From Oscheius dolichura (lineage: Eukaryota > Nematoda > Chromadorea > Rhabditida > Rhabditidae), in the NCBI GenBank assembly GCA_932521035.1, contig OW051493.1, positions 4,836,001 through 4,900,000 of the forward strand: a stretch of 64,000 nucleotides of DNA. Direction: 5' to 3'. The notes under the pieces are model-generated. The model saw nothing but the letters and a program-made list of their open reading frames with translations, did no database searches and was not told the DNA's origin. Numbering within the stretch: position 1 is the stretch's first letter; every line of letters begins with the position of its first letter. A program made the translations under genes and the position numbers. Shown here piece by piece: positions 23,727 to 35,203 of this stretch.

Positions 23727-26700
23727 TTAAATATTTAAATACATCTGCCAAATATGCACCTTCGTTCTCCACCCAATGATCTTGTAAATATCGTTCTGCT
23801 CCTCTAAAATACTGTACTGTAACCGAGGAATTGGGATAACATACACCATGGTGATCCTATCATATGGTTGTGGTCGATGACACATCAACATGAGATTGTA
23901 GAGAAAGTCCGGGCACTTATCCGGTTTGGCCAGGTACTGCCCAGCAACGCCGAGGCCCTGATGCATCGGTTGGGAACTGCCCCATGGAGTCCCTCCAAAC
24001 ATTTCCCATATTACACAACCAAAGCTCCAAACGTCCGTGGTCACACTCAATTCGCCATGCTTCAGTGTCTCCAAGGGGAGCCAAGGAGCCCTGAAATTTG
24101 TTTAATGATCACGTTGACTGAGTGCCTACGGAATAGTCTGGTTGTCGTATTTCGTGTTCATATCTGTCCTACAGAACTTGGCCAGGCCAAAGTCGATGAG
24201 TTTTAGGAGATGTCGCCCATTGTCCCGAGGATGGCGGGTGACCATGACATTCCTCGTGGCTACGTCACCGTGAACGATGGCCGGACTCCTCGTGTGCAGG
24301 TAGGCCAATCCTCTGGCTATCTGAGAAAGGAAATCAACCAGCCGATTCGAGCTGACGTCGTCCACTGGGGCGCTCTTCTCGTCTCCAATATGGCCTTCCA
24401 TATTCTAGAAGTATACTTCTAGAAATCTCAGAAGGGGGTGCGAACCCTGAGGAACGACTCTAGGCTTTTCCCGTTACAGTATTCGAAGACTAGAAGGACG
24501 TTTCCCGGCACGCCTTCGGCCCCAGGCGGCGCCTTCGCGAAGAAGTCCTTCTGCGCGAGGAAGGTGTCGTTTCCAGCCCGTCTCGTGGCCACCCCGTAGA
24601 ACTTGGCAATGTGTGCGTGATCGAGAGACTGGAACATATCAATTGCGATGTCTCAAGAGAGACTCACCGAGGCGGCCTCGATCTCCTGGACAAAGGCGAG
24701 CATCTTGTCCTGGCAGGTCGGCTGGACGGTGAACTCCTTGATGACGGCTTTCTCCGCCGTGCCCCTCCTCGTCTTGACTACCGTCTTGTACACTTTTCCA
24801 AAGTTCCCCGAGCCCAGAAGTGTGATCTTGTCGACGTTGAGGTGTTTCGGCTTGATGACAATGCGCGGGTCGAACATGAGGCTGTGCTCGTCCGGCGGTG
24901 GGTTGGCCCCCTTGGTGAACTCCTCGTTAGATTTCAGCTCCTCCAGCCCATACTTGCTCATGCCCAGCCGTTTGAAGAGGGCCTTGGCCGGGTTGACGAG
25001 GGTCCGGACCACGTACTGCATCAGGGACTTGTGATAGAAGGGCTCGCTCACGGTCGCGCAATGCTTGGTGGCCCATTGCTCGATAGCCATTGGCAGGGCG
25101 GCCGGACTTCGCTGGATGCGTCTCAGGGGCGGGCCCATTGGGAACACGGGGAACGGGGGCGGCTGAACAGACTTTTACGGGGATTGGGAAGAGGAACTGA
25201 CACTGGCAAACCGTCCTAGGACCAACAGTTCCGGTAGTTCCGAGAGATTCGCGGAGAGGTGGAGGACCAGGTGGTAGAGGGTCGGGTAGCGTTGGCCGAA
25301 GAGTTCGAAGTCCCCCAGATAGCTCCTCGTGATGGTGTACGACAGGACGGCGAAGGGCAGCGCTGCTAGTCGGCCATCATCCTGCTCGGGCTCTTTCGGA
25401 TGGCCCGGCCTCGTCCCCCACAACGGATCCTCCATTTTCTCATCCTCCGTCGTATCAATTGTTGTTCCTGTTGAAGCCTTTCCCGCTGTCCTCCGCGTGG
25501 CCTTTCCTATTCCTCCCCTGCTGGGATTCCTCCGTCTGATCCTCCCTATCCCACCCACATCCCGTGGTAGTTCCTTCCCTCTCATCTGCTGTGCCAGTGC
25601 CGTGTCCGTGTCTCTTCCCAATCGGCATAGCTTCTCAAATCGAGGTTCAAATTCTAAAACACAAAATCAGTCCAGAAATGAAGATTACGAACTGTTGAGA
25701 GCGGTCTTTTTCCCCGCCTGCAGCAGAACTTTTCTCGTATTATTGTCGCGGTGGGACAGCATGAGGAGGATGAAAGGACGAGGTTCCTCTGGGTTCAGAT
25801 TTAGCCAGCGAGGGGAGAAGATGACGAAGAGACCCTCGGTCATGGCATCCGGGTACGTGATGAGGTAGTCCAACGCCTGGTCGTAGGAGCATATTCCCAG
25901 GTACCAGGTGGGGTCGATGAAGACGTCCGGGTTGGCCAGGTAGAATGTCTCAGAGACGAGGTAGATCGAGGGAATGAGGCCGAGGGCGGAGGTCAGTTGG
26001 GAGTCGACCGCTCGGATGAGACTGTACTTCTGTCCCCGGAGGAAGCCCGTCGGCATGTCCGTCTTCACCCATTCCGTGTCGATGTCCCGTCCCACCAAGA
26101 ATGTCTCGTGTTCTTCGGCACACGTCATCACGGACTGTCCACCGGCCACGTCCAAATCCAGGCAGGAGTAGCCACTGTGGTAATCGAAGAGCACACGACA
26201 GTGCAGCTCCGCCGGCTGTCCTCTGACGGCCACTGTCTCGAAGGCAGAGGCCTGGGATGTGTCTCTCCAGTCTCTCCCTCGACTTACCTGTTCATACGTG
26301 TCGAAGAGGCACCTCTTGTCGATGATCCTCCCGTCGATGTCGATCATGTTCCTCAGCATCTCGCCCATGTAGCCGGCCCGTGTCTCATGCTCTTCCTCCT
26401 CCTGCTCCATCACGTCCAGCTCCTCCTCGTCCGGGTCGGACCCGCTGTCTGACTCTTCTATCGTCCTCGCCTCCATTCTATCGTACAGCGCATGGTTCGG
26501 AATCAGCAGCAGTTGATCTTCCTTCAATTTTAGTCGTCGTGTCGTGCGGGGTAGTTCTAAAAGAGATTGTATCGAGAGGCGAGAAGAATGCCAACCGAAT
26601 TCATCAAAGGGTCGGCCGTCCTCCTCCTCCATCTCGGCCACCTTTTTCCTGACGTACGGCGGCTCCTGTTGTAGCCACTTAGCGACGTCTTTCTTCTTCT

Positions 26701-26764
26701 GCTCACCATCAACCATCCTCTCGGTCTGTGGACGATTGAATGGGTCATTCATTTCGTGTCCCAT
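23727..26764 (-). CDS. Degenerate SH3-SH2 non-receptor tyrosine kinase
   Basis: A Src-module-like protein. A long acidic N-terminus (poly-Glu around EEEEEHE) leads to an SH3-like region from VLFDYHSGYSCLDLDV to LGLIPSIYLV with insertions. A divergent SH2 follows: it starts DPTWYLGICSYDQALDYL, has LFVIFSP where the phosphotyrosine-binding FLVRES Arg should be, and ends YPTLYHLVLHL. The kinase has GSGNFGKVYK, AVIKEF, the catalytic loop IVHGDVATRNV (HRD Arg replaced by Gly, Asp kept), DFG, and TTDVWSFGCVIWEMF. Two introns, 39 nt (26557-26595) and 36 nt (26252-26287), are multiples of three without stops. The last intron (30 or 43 nt, or none) is unresolved, so the final 30 residues are uncertain. 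Probably active, but with weakened phosphopeptide binding. Confidence 0.8.
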
Positions 26765-28398
26765 GATAATCTGGCCGGAGTTCTGTAAAGACGCCGAGCT
26801 CTCGGCCTCTCATCGTCCGCTCTCCTTCCTGTGGGCACCGGAGCTTCCGAAAGGCTCTCCCGCCAATACAGGTATTATTAAGTGATGTCGGCCGCCTTTG
26901 CCGCCTTTTGCGTTGTTTGTACGCCGACTTCTAATCGCCACTTACCTCGACAGCGGGAAAGGCGCCGACAAGCCGGAAGAAACTCTCATACTCCCTTTAT
27001 TTCCCTCTCGCATATGACAGCGCCTTGTTCAAACGGGCCCTATCCAAACGGGAGGACTTTCCCCTCGGAGGCCACTCCAGGTGCAAGGGACAAATGCCCC
27101 TATTCTCCGGCCACCGTAATGAGATAGTTCCCGGCATGACCCGAGAGACCGGCGGCCCCTTTGAAGCCCCAATGAACAGGTTGTTTGGATGACCGAGGGA
27201 GCTATTAGACGGGGCATTTTTTGAACTGCCTCTCTCGAGTCGGCCGGCTTCCAGCGGGGGAGGGACCCACCACATGTCATTGACACCTATTCCCGGGGTG
27301 TTATGATCACTCTTTTTCTGCCTAACGAATAGAGTCAGCGGCCGACTTTTGTTTCTGCCGAGAGGCGTGTCGGCTGTGTCTCTTTGTGGCTTCAAAGAGA
27401 CCGCATCCTAATTGTGCGCGTAGTCCAGATGGTACCTGACGGGGCCCGCCTCCTTTTCAAATTCTGCTCATGCTAATCCCTACAGAAGGAGGCTTCCTCT
27501 CCTCTCTTTGTAAAGGAGGGCTTCTCTTTTGACCTTCTGTTCTTCCCAAAACAATTCACACCGGAATTAGCTCTCCATTAGCGCCCGCCCTCGTCTATTG
27601 TCCCCTCAAATGCCATCCTCCTTTCTCTCCTGCCACAATAACCCAAATAGTCTCTAGTTCTCCCCTAAAAACACTGCTACCTAAAAGTGTCTTCCCTTTT
27701 GTGTTACAGTAAGTGAGAAACGATGCGACGATTGCGGCTAGGGGGATGGCTGCCTGTCCTCCGCGACGCCGGCTCCTCTCATCTCGTCTTCCCATCTTTG
27801 TTGCGCAACTATCCTCCCCCAATCGCCTCGAATTCAAACGACAACTTTCGCACCGCACAGCTGGTCACCTCCCTTCCCTCTTGGGGGCGTCTCATTTAAA
27901 TGAGCGTGTCGGTGGATCAAAGCTATTGATCGGCCGGTCTCTGTAGACTTGGGTTGCCAATTGGATCGGGTCACTGGCAGGGGGCGAGGTGCCAGGTAGC
28001 CAGCCAAGGACGCGGGCCTTGCACAAGGCATTAGCCCCCTCTGCACCCACTCCCGATCTATTTGTTCCGTTTTTGAATCTTCCCTGTTGTTATACCACTT
28101 CCCCTCTGCCCTTCAGACCATCTGCCCCTCCCTAGTCCATGTCTCTTCCTCACAGTATGAGCTCGTCTAAAATTGATTGAATCATCTCTCGTTTCTGTTT
28201 GTGGCCAGGGGGCAAAGGTAGTTGTCCCATTGAAAAGCGAGGAGAAGTCATCGGAAAGCTGCTTCATCAGAATTCAATCCCCGTTCGGCGTCCCTTCTCT
28301 CCGACGGCTTTCCATCAAACCTCGAGCTTTCTAATCGATTCTGCTTCTTTTTCGTTTTTCTTCTATTTCTTGATTTTATGTAACTGTCTCTTCCAGGA
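26765..28398. other. Pyrimidine-rich + strand stretch, likely 5' intron of the downstream gene
   Basis: The + strand is C/T-rich for about 1.5 kb. This is the mirror image of the purine-rich stretches beside minus-strand genes, and fits a long 5' intron of the coiled-coil gene starting at 28399. No exon could be identified. Confidence 0.4.
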
Positions 28399-29603
28399 AT
28401 GAGCTCTAACAAGTTCAGCTTCAAGAGCCTCTTCCACAGAAAAAAGAACAAACACGAGGATGAGCTCGACCGGTACATGAAGATGCACGCAGCCAGCAAT
28501 AACAGAGGCAACCAAGAAAACGAACGGCCCGTAAGCTGTCCTTCCTTTTCCGTCTGATTAGCCTCTTCTCAGGGTACCAAAAGACCTACCAATCTGGATA
28601 TTGCCCCCACCGCTTGTTACCACACGGAGGTGGCACCGAGGAGCAGAAGAGGCCCGAAGAGCTGTCCCGGAGGGTTCCTATCCACAGTTTCTGTTTAAGA
28701 ACGGGGTGTTTCAGTGTCCGAGATGACGAAATGGATGGAGGGATTGTGAACCGCTCCTTTGAGACGGAGGTGTCGCGTCCGAGAAGGAGAGCAGCCAGTC
28801 CGGACTATGGCCGAGAGAACAAGAGGAGCAGTCTGGCCAACCGAGGAGTGGCCTTCTCCGAGTTCAATGGTCCCGTCTCCCGCAGACGAGACCTCGACTA
28901 CCGAAGCGTGGTAATCAATGAGGAGAACGAAGAAGGCGATCCCGAGGTAGGAAATCTCCCTCGAGCCTATTTATTGGACCTATTCAGGAGCTAAGGTCTG
29001 AAATACGCGAGTTGAGAAGGCGTTTGGCTCATGCTCTGGCCAGGAAGGGCCACTACAAGGAGGAGTACATCAATCAACAGGACATGCGGAAGAGAACAGA
29101 GAAGGTCGGTCGAGAGAGGACAGTTTAGACGGGGAACCATTTCAGGCATATCGAGCCCAGGAGGAAAAGTACCAGAAGGAGATCAAGGATTTGCACGAGA
29201 AGAACGACATGATGGCCATCAACAACCAGAACCTGCAACAGTCGATGAGACAGCGGAACACCCTCTGCAGCCAGTGCATGCGCACCCCGGCCTTCTACCC
29301 CCAGTTCTCCCCCTTCATGTCCATGGGTCTCCCCCATCACCTGCCCCTTGGATCCGGGTCGAGGAACAGCATTGTTGGTGAGTCTTCTTCTTTTTCTAGA
29401 GGCATACCCGGCCCGGAGTATACCGTCATTGCAATGTAGGCATTTCAGCGGATCCTCAGCCGACGAGGAATGACGTCTGCCAGATCCCCCTCCAGATGGA
29501 CTTCAACCGGGAGGACAAGGACGAGACGAAGATCTTCACCTACGAGAACACCTCGATCGCCGACCTTTCCGAATTCTCCGTCCCCCACTCTCAGATGGAG
29601 TGA
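28399..29603 (+). CDS. Coiled-coil protein with basic N-terminus, unknown function
   Basis: Six exons. The start ATG follows ctcttccag by two bases. The product begins MSSNKFSFKSLFHRKKNKHE, continues through an Arg/Ser-rich region (SRPRRRAASPDYGREN; VSRRRDLDYRSV) with possible phosphosites, and has a coiled coil from ELRSEIRELRRRLAHALARK through EKYQKEIKDLHEKNDMMAIN. A CSQC pair and a Met/Pro/Phe-rich linker follow, and an acidic tail ends SVPHSQME. Introns of about 41 nt keep the frame; one at about 28.67 kb had to be placed to avoid a stop. AATAAA lies about 95 nt downstream. I recognise no family. A cytoskeletal or junctional scaffold is possible from composition alone. Confidence 0.65.
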
Positions 29604-29813
29604 CCTTTTCCCTTTTTCGCCTAGTCCAAATCCCCTCGAGACACGGGTTTTCGTTGATTCCCAACGCCATATTCCAGTGGGTTGTGTACAGAAATCGAAT
29701 AAAATATTTGAATTAGTCCCGGCTCTCATAGTCCTCGTCGCGGTCGCCCCATCTCGATTATAGGCGCGGCTTTTGAACTCGCCGCCAGGTATCGCACCGA
29801 ACAATTTATTAAT

Positions 29814-30263
29814 CTAGGCCTTTCTGTAGGGCTCGTTCTTCTCGAGGTGGTCGTGGAAGCAGTCCCGGATGAGGTTGAAGTCCTCCATGCAGAAGAGGTA
29901 GTCGAGGTAGTTGGTGGGCACTCCGTTCTGGGCACGGCAGTAGGGCAGACAGCCGTCGGCCACTCCCTTCTTCTTGCAGCAGTCCGAGTGGTCGTGGCGG
30001 AGGGACACGCAGTCCCACATGTTGCCGACGGTGGGTCCGCGCTCCTGGCAGGTGGACAGGTAGTTCAGGACCTGAAGAGGATGCCATTCCGAAGGAAGGG
30101 AGACACTCACATTGGTCTGGGAGATGGCGTTGAAGTCGCAGAAACGCTCGACGCACTCCTTGTCGGCGTCCTTCAGAGTGGAACAGCACTGTTTCAGCTT
30201 CTCGTTGGGAGCCTGGGCGGCGGAGAGCGCGACCAGGCCGAGGGCCACCACGAAACGAAGCAT
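29814..30263 (-). CDS. Secreted DB-domain protein
   Basis: Two exons give a protein of about 135 residues: a signal peptide (MLRFVVALGLVALSAAQA), then a Cys-rich DB domain. This domain family is known only from nematodes. Visible Cys motifs are KQCCSTLKD, CVERFCDF, DCVSLRHDHSDCCKKKGV, CLPYC and CMEDF, in the order typical of the DB module. The single intron is about 39 nt (gtgagt to ctcttcag) and joins in phase 0. The stop is followed almost at once by AATAAA. The start follows ccttttacag by one base, and a TATA box lies 200 nt upstream. C. elegans relatives are secreted proteins of mostly unknown role. The identification of the organism as a nematode rests partly on this gene. Confidence 0.9.
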   Translation of the reverse strand: MLRFVVALGLVALSAAQAPNEKLKQCCSTLKDADKECVERFCDFNAISQTNVSVSLPSEWHPLQVLNYLSTCQERGPTVGNMWDCVSLRHDHSDCCKKKGVADGCLPYCRAQNGVPTNYLDYLFCMEDFNLIRDCFHDHLEKNEPYRKA

Positions 30264-31144
30264 CCTGTAAAAGGGGAAGAGTGAGTGTGAAAAGGTGTGA
30301 AAAAGATAAGATTGGATGGGAGTCGGTCGACTTATCAAGGCAAATCTAGGTCGGAGGGGCGCAAGGTTGAAATAACAGCGCCTTGACCCGTTAGAGACAG
30401 CCGATAAGCTTGTCCCCGAGTGCAACCGAAGGATTTTCAACACCTTCTCTTTGTTCCCATTTATACCCCGGATCGGATTGAAGAAGAAAAAAAAAACGGA
30501 ACGGGTGATGGTGATTAGTCGAGAGGCAGTGGAACGTCTTTGGCTGACGATGACGGACATCTGGAATAACAGATTGGAACTTAATAATGAGACTGCCCTC
30601 CGACTGATATGATTAGGGTATTCTGGTTGTAAAATGACAGAAAGAAGCCTTGTTATACAACGACAAAGAAGTTTTCTCGCCATTCTCCTTGGATCATTGG
30701 CTACTCCTCGTTCCTGTCCCGCCATGCCTCATTCTCCCTGTTTCCTCCCTTCTCGACTGTACTCGTCCTCCCGACTTCTCCCTCTAATAATAGAAAGCAT
30801 AGGCTGGGAATGGCGGGCCCTTTCCAGCCGAGCCATTCCCATGACCTGCCACTGGGAGGCCACTGACTCGGCTGCTGCCGTATTAGCCAGTTTTCGAACA
30901 CCTCGCCCGGCCTTGAAACAAATCCGTCCGTAATCCCGTAGACAAACAGAAAGTGACCCGTTCCTCCACAAAGTCGGTTATCTCAAAAGAGAACAGTCTC
31001 TCCCTGCCCCTGGACATGGCACTTGTAATCGTATCTTTGCTCTTTTCTTTGGGGGTATAATGGGAGGGATGAGAAGAGACCACTCAAGAGCCCATTTAGT
31101 ACCACCCACGGGCACAGGAGTCGCAATCAGACGAGCAATCCACC
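30264..31144. other. Divergent intergenic region
   Basis: Between the DB gene (minus) and a small coiled-coil gene (plus). It contains a TATA box for the DB gene (30458-30467) and a TATAAT at 31056-31061 that may serve the + gene. The middle is pyrimidine-rich on the + strand. Confidence 0.4.
30458..30467 (-). promoter_or_regulatory. TATA box of the DB-domain gene
   Basis: GGTATAAATG on the minus strand, about 195 nt before the ATG. The distance implies a 5' leader with an intron or trans-splicing at the cttttacag just before the start codon. Confidence 0.4.
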
Positions 31145-31672
31145 ATGACAGTCAGTCTATTCTCTCGACTATTCGGTAAGAAGACCTTTCGCCCGCGAGG
31201 AGAACCACAGGTAGGCGATCTCTTTCCTTCCCTGTAGCTCCACTTCAGTCCCCCATGAATATCCCTCCTCCGAAACTGATCGAGACTGCCCACCTCTACG
31301 ACTACATCGACTTCATGCCGGTTATCGAGGTATTCCATTTCATCCTTTCACGTCTCTTTTCCTAGAACACAAAAAGAGAGTATCTGTTTGTTGTGATGAA
31401 GTACAAAGAACTGAAAGAGGAGCTGAAACGGCTGGAGGACGAACAGTTCGAGGCGGTTCTTTCGGGAAGGTTGGTTCGGATCATACTGAACAATCACTGT
31501 GTTCAGAGTGACCGCCAACGACTCTTTTCGCTTTACTGACAGGTATGAAGACCTCCGAGCACAGGTGAAATATCTGGATTTCCAACGGAAGACCCTCCGG
31601 AGGAAGGTCAGAGACGCGAAGCAACGAACATTCCCGATCCAGCGCAGCGCCGTCTACTATCCTCCCCTCTAG
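31145..31672 (+). CDS. Small coiled-coil protein, CEP104-linker-like
   Basis: Four exons (introns of 38, about 36 and about 75 nt) give about 125 residues: MTVSLFSRLFGKKTFRPRGE, a Pro-containing linker, then a helical region KELKEELKRLEDEQFEAVL and YEDLRAQVKYLDFQRKTLRR, ending VYYPPL. The helical pattern (LE..., then A-V, then a YEDL-type turn and a second helix) resembles the UVR-like paired helices found in CEP104 and in the neighbouring minus-strand gene. The two genes are tail to tail with 38 nt between stop codons. Whether this is a diverged partial copy of CEP104 is an inference from the pattern only. Function unknown. Confidence 0.6.
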
Positions 31673-31710
31673 CTGACCTTTTATTTTTCATTTCCAGAGT
31701 TTATAAACAT

Positions 31711-34700
31711 TTATTTTGTCTCGTCTACCATCTCCTTATGGCGGTTGATGTCTGCTTGGAGTCGTTTCATCTGAATTATCCGGTAGAGGTGGATTAGACC
31801 CTCTTATACCTCCTTCTCCGTCATGTATTTCTCCAACCCCGTGAAATCCAGAGCATCCGAGAGATTGAAGTCGAATCGATTCTTCAGCCTAGATCTCGTC
31901 TCAAGGGGGAAAAGAGAAGAGTTAGTACCTCTGTGCCTCGAGGAGATCGTTCTTCTCCAGCGCGTCCATCCTCTCGGTCAGCAGTTCCTTCAACGGCGCC
32001 TCCCTGTCCCTCAACCGGCCCGTGATGGTGTCTATCTCGTGTGCCAGTGCGTATTCCTCCTTCCAGATGGCCTGCTCCTTCCTCGCCTCCAGTATCCGTA
32101 TCGCGTTGTTCAGTTCGGCCAGTCGTCTACCGAAGTAGTACCTCTTCGGCCGTTTGGTCTTCCCCATGTTCAGCCCTAGCTGTTCTCCAAACGACTCGAT
32201 TTCTCTCAAGACGCGGTCTCGTGTCCTGTAAAGGGGGAATACCACGGGGTGAGGGAGAGACACCGCAACGAACTCAGAGGTTTATTATGGATACACTATG
32301 TACAGGGGGAGCAAATTAAAGCTATTCCACACACGGCACCATAATACTACCTAGGCGTCAGCTGGTCGGAGGGCATCGGCGTTGTCGGCACGGGCGATGT
32401 TTCTTGGGGAACCTAATCCAATTCAAAGGGAAGGGACAAGTCTTACCGTGACTGTACTCGTACTGCTGACCCCGCTGTCGCTCATCCCACTCATCGCCGA
32501 GGCTGGCCGATTTGACTGTACTGGAAGGTGTCTTTCAAATATTGTGGAAAGGGGATGCTCACATTCTTTCGCCTTGTCCGTCAGCCGTTTCAACATATCT
32601 TTTGTGAAAATGACTTCCTCGTCGTCCGTGTCGCTCTCGTACAGGGCAGGAGGCGCCTTCTGTACCACTTGATTCGTCGGCATCACAGGGACTGGTGATT
32701 TCTGAAGAAAAAAATAGAGTGGATCAGAAGAACAGCAAGTTTTCTTGTTGATGAGAAGTGATGAGAGAGAAAAGTTACAGAGATAATAGGGGGTTGCCAT
32801 GTTATTAGCGGCTTCCGGCGACACTCAAAACAGCGGAAACTCCGTCCCTCGAAGGACCTCAATTGCCTAGCGACGGCATTTCGACTTTAGAGGACCCCTT
32901 GAGGCACTTGAACATTAACACCCAGTGGCAATTTCGATTTTCTGAGAAACAAACAAAAACACGAAGAGAAGGAACCAAGAGAGGGCGAGGAGACCCCCCA
33001 CGCGAAGCGCCGTGGCTGCCGGGGCAACGTGTGAAGGAGGAAACAGCTGGAAAGGGACAGACAAAGCTGCCAAAACAGCACGGGGCGGGTCAAATTGAGC
33101 CGGAGATGAAAAGAGTTCTCTATGAAAGAGTCGAGCCAATATACAGCAACTGTCCATAAAACGGGCAAAGGTGCCTGTCCATACAGGCCATGACGTATGA
33201 CACCCCGCAAATCATGCTTCTTTTTTGCATTTACCCTCGAAATTGTTATGGAGAGTGACTGGTTTTTGCACGTGGCCTCCCCCAGTTGAAATAACGTCCG
33301 TTGTTAATTGGACTAGCAGATGAATTAAAGGAATTAAAGTTGCCTGTGCCGGTAGAACTGGAGGGAGGAAGAGCAAATTGAATAACAAGGATAGAAAGGA
33401 GGAAGGGAAGGGAGACAAAGGAAGTAGGGGGAAAATGAAGCGCGTTGACTCACGCGACAACACGTTACGAGTCCGGTTTGGAGCCGGACGAATTTCAGGG
33501 TAATCCCTACCTCCTCGTGCCGTGTTCCTCATCAACACGGCCGGGCATTTTAAGGGAGACTGACCACCCGGGAAAACAAGATAACTACATCTATGTCACA
33601 GGTAGCAGATAAGGGAGGAACTGCCCCGAAAACATGATGACGATCTTGGGAGAGAGATCGATTCTGAAATTGCACTCAATCGGCTTATGGGGAGAGTAGG
33701 CACAGGTAGAGGGGATCCTATTTCAATGTATTTGCATTGCCAGGGGAGAAAGATGGACAATACGCTAGAAGGAAAAGAAGGAACCGGCGATGAGGCAGAC
33801 AGATAAGCGGCAGATAACGGGGGAGGATGGCAAAAAGGGACTCGGTCGACTGGTCACTAATTACTTGGCAGTCACTCACAGCTCCCCTCGGCCGGGAACA
33901 GGATGGAGGATGGCCGGCCACTCTCGTTCCCGAGATGATTTATGTCTGGGTGAGACTTGTCCATTTGTTTTGTAAATGGCTTGATGTCGTCCGCTGGGGG
34001 AAGGATTGCTTGGCTGCTGATTGGTCGCCATTCAGCCGATGTAATTACCTTTTCCATTTCCCTCTCCTACCAGAAATTATTTCCCTTCCAAGCCGTGGTT
34101 TTTGAGGTTTCTGACGTAGTCGACGATAAGGCACCCTGTTGTTCTACCCCGACTAACCCTCTTCTTGACCAGCTCGTTCGGGTCCGTCTTCCAGCCGCTC
34201 CAGTCGAGCATGTTCACCAGGTCGTAGTGGGGGTTGTGGAGGGACGAGCCCTGGCCGATGATGCTCTTGATGACAATAGAGACTAGTCCGACTTGTCTGC
34301 CGGGGTTATCCTCGCCGCTGAGGAAACCGTGGACAGTGAATCTAAAGCGGGGAATATTGCCCGTTGTAGGGGAATCGACGGGGAAACAGTCATCCCCGGC
34401 GGGGAATGAACAAGCAGAATAGGCAAGAAAAAGGGGAAATGTACTGGGGACAGACGCTTGGCCGCCTGCGAATGGCAAACAACCGCCTGTTGACACAACC
34501 CGGAGGCTTCTGGGGAATGGTGGCGGGGGTTCCTCCTGGATGTCACCCGGCTGACCTACCTTATGTACAGGGCCGGATCGTTGAAGAATAAGTATCTTTT
34601 CCGCTTGAATTCTCGGTTATCGACGAAGGAGAATTGGATCTTGACGGTGTAGCTGGCGTTGTGAGACTTGTCCCCGTCGAAGCGGGTGTCTCTGATCCCA

Positions 34701-35019
34701 AACGCGATGGACACAGAGCTAGCTGAACCGGGGTAAGGTGAGAAGAGGAGGGACAGCCCCACGGACGAATATCTCATGTGTCTCGATCTCGATACTGCCA
34801 ACGTGGGCCTCCTCCTCCAGCCGGACCACCAGAGACTGGGGGAAGGAGTGGTTCCTGAAGGATTTATTGGACTGGGAGGCGTGAGGAGAACTTCTCGGTG
34901 ATCCAGCAAACCTCGTTCCCGCTGTCGTAGTCGGCCATCCCGTGCTCATTCAAGTAGTCCTGCTCCATTTCGTTGTCTCTCGAAGAGGTGTGGACTATCT
35001 GGTAGGGAAGAAAATACAT
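31711..35019 (-). CDS. CEP104: CEP104-like centrosome/cilium-tip protein, shortened
   Basis: Start ATG 35019. MYFLPYQIVHTSSRDNEM and FPQSLVVRLEEEAHVGSIEI match the CEP104 N-terminal domain, as does LYIRFTVHGFLSGEDNPGRQ with VGLVSIVIKSIIGQ. After a 1.9-kb intron (32226-34134; donor GG/gtgcct, acceptor ctttacag, phases agree) comes the CEP104 paired coiled coil: RILEARKEQAIWKEEYALAH and KELLTERMDALEKNDLLEAQ. It ends KEMVDETK with the stop TAA inside AATAAA. About 330 residues, against roughly 925 in vertebrates: the TOG domain and zinc fingers are missing. A complete small gene lies inside the big intron on the same strand. The alternative is two separate genes, the second starting at ATG 32167. 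I prefer one gene because both halves match one family in order. Confidence 0.68.
32347..32683 (-). CDS. 86-residue unknown protein nested in the CEP104 intron
   Basis: Three exons (32563-32683, 32447-32520, 32347-32412) sum to exactly 87 codons. The product starts MPTNQVVQKAPPALYESDTD and has an acidic EVIFTKDMLKRLTDK helix. A Ser/Thr-rich part (SAMSGMSDSGVSSTSTVT) with many potential phosphosites ends in a Pro-rich tail. Introns of 42 and 34 nt. The ATG follows a pyrimidine-rich ttcttcag acceptor by 18 bases, suggesting trans-splicing. AATAAA (ccataataaacc) lies about 60 nt after the stop, still upstream of the next CEP104 exon. No family is recognised. Confidence 0.55.
32702..34076. other. 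Remainder of the large CEP104 intron
   Basis: Purine-rich on the + strand (pyrimidine-rich in the transcribed sense). Frames here show no family signature. No second nested gene is evident. Confidence 0.4.
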
Positions 35020-35203
35020 CGAAGAGGCGCAGCCAACGGGGGAAGGAGGTGTTGTCGAGACGCGTCGAGGAATAATTCATGGTTGTGGAGAAAACAGATC
35101 TCATTCTACCAGGCCTGACTTCTAGATTCGCTCGTATTTTTCAGACCAATAGATTTAAATGTTGTCTTTCTAACAATCTGGTTTAACAATCAAGTACGAC
35201 CCA

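Noticed and set aside
24620-25219. Long + strand frame opposite the tyrosine kinase
   Set aside because: Mirror frame of GC-rich kinase exons; the minus strand carries all the kinase motifs.
34077-35019. Lipase-like reading (HGFLSG and DWSGW motifs)
   Set aside because: No GxSxG nucleophile follows, and the whole region aligns in order with the CEP104 N-terminal domain instead.
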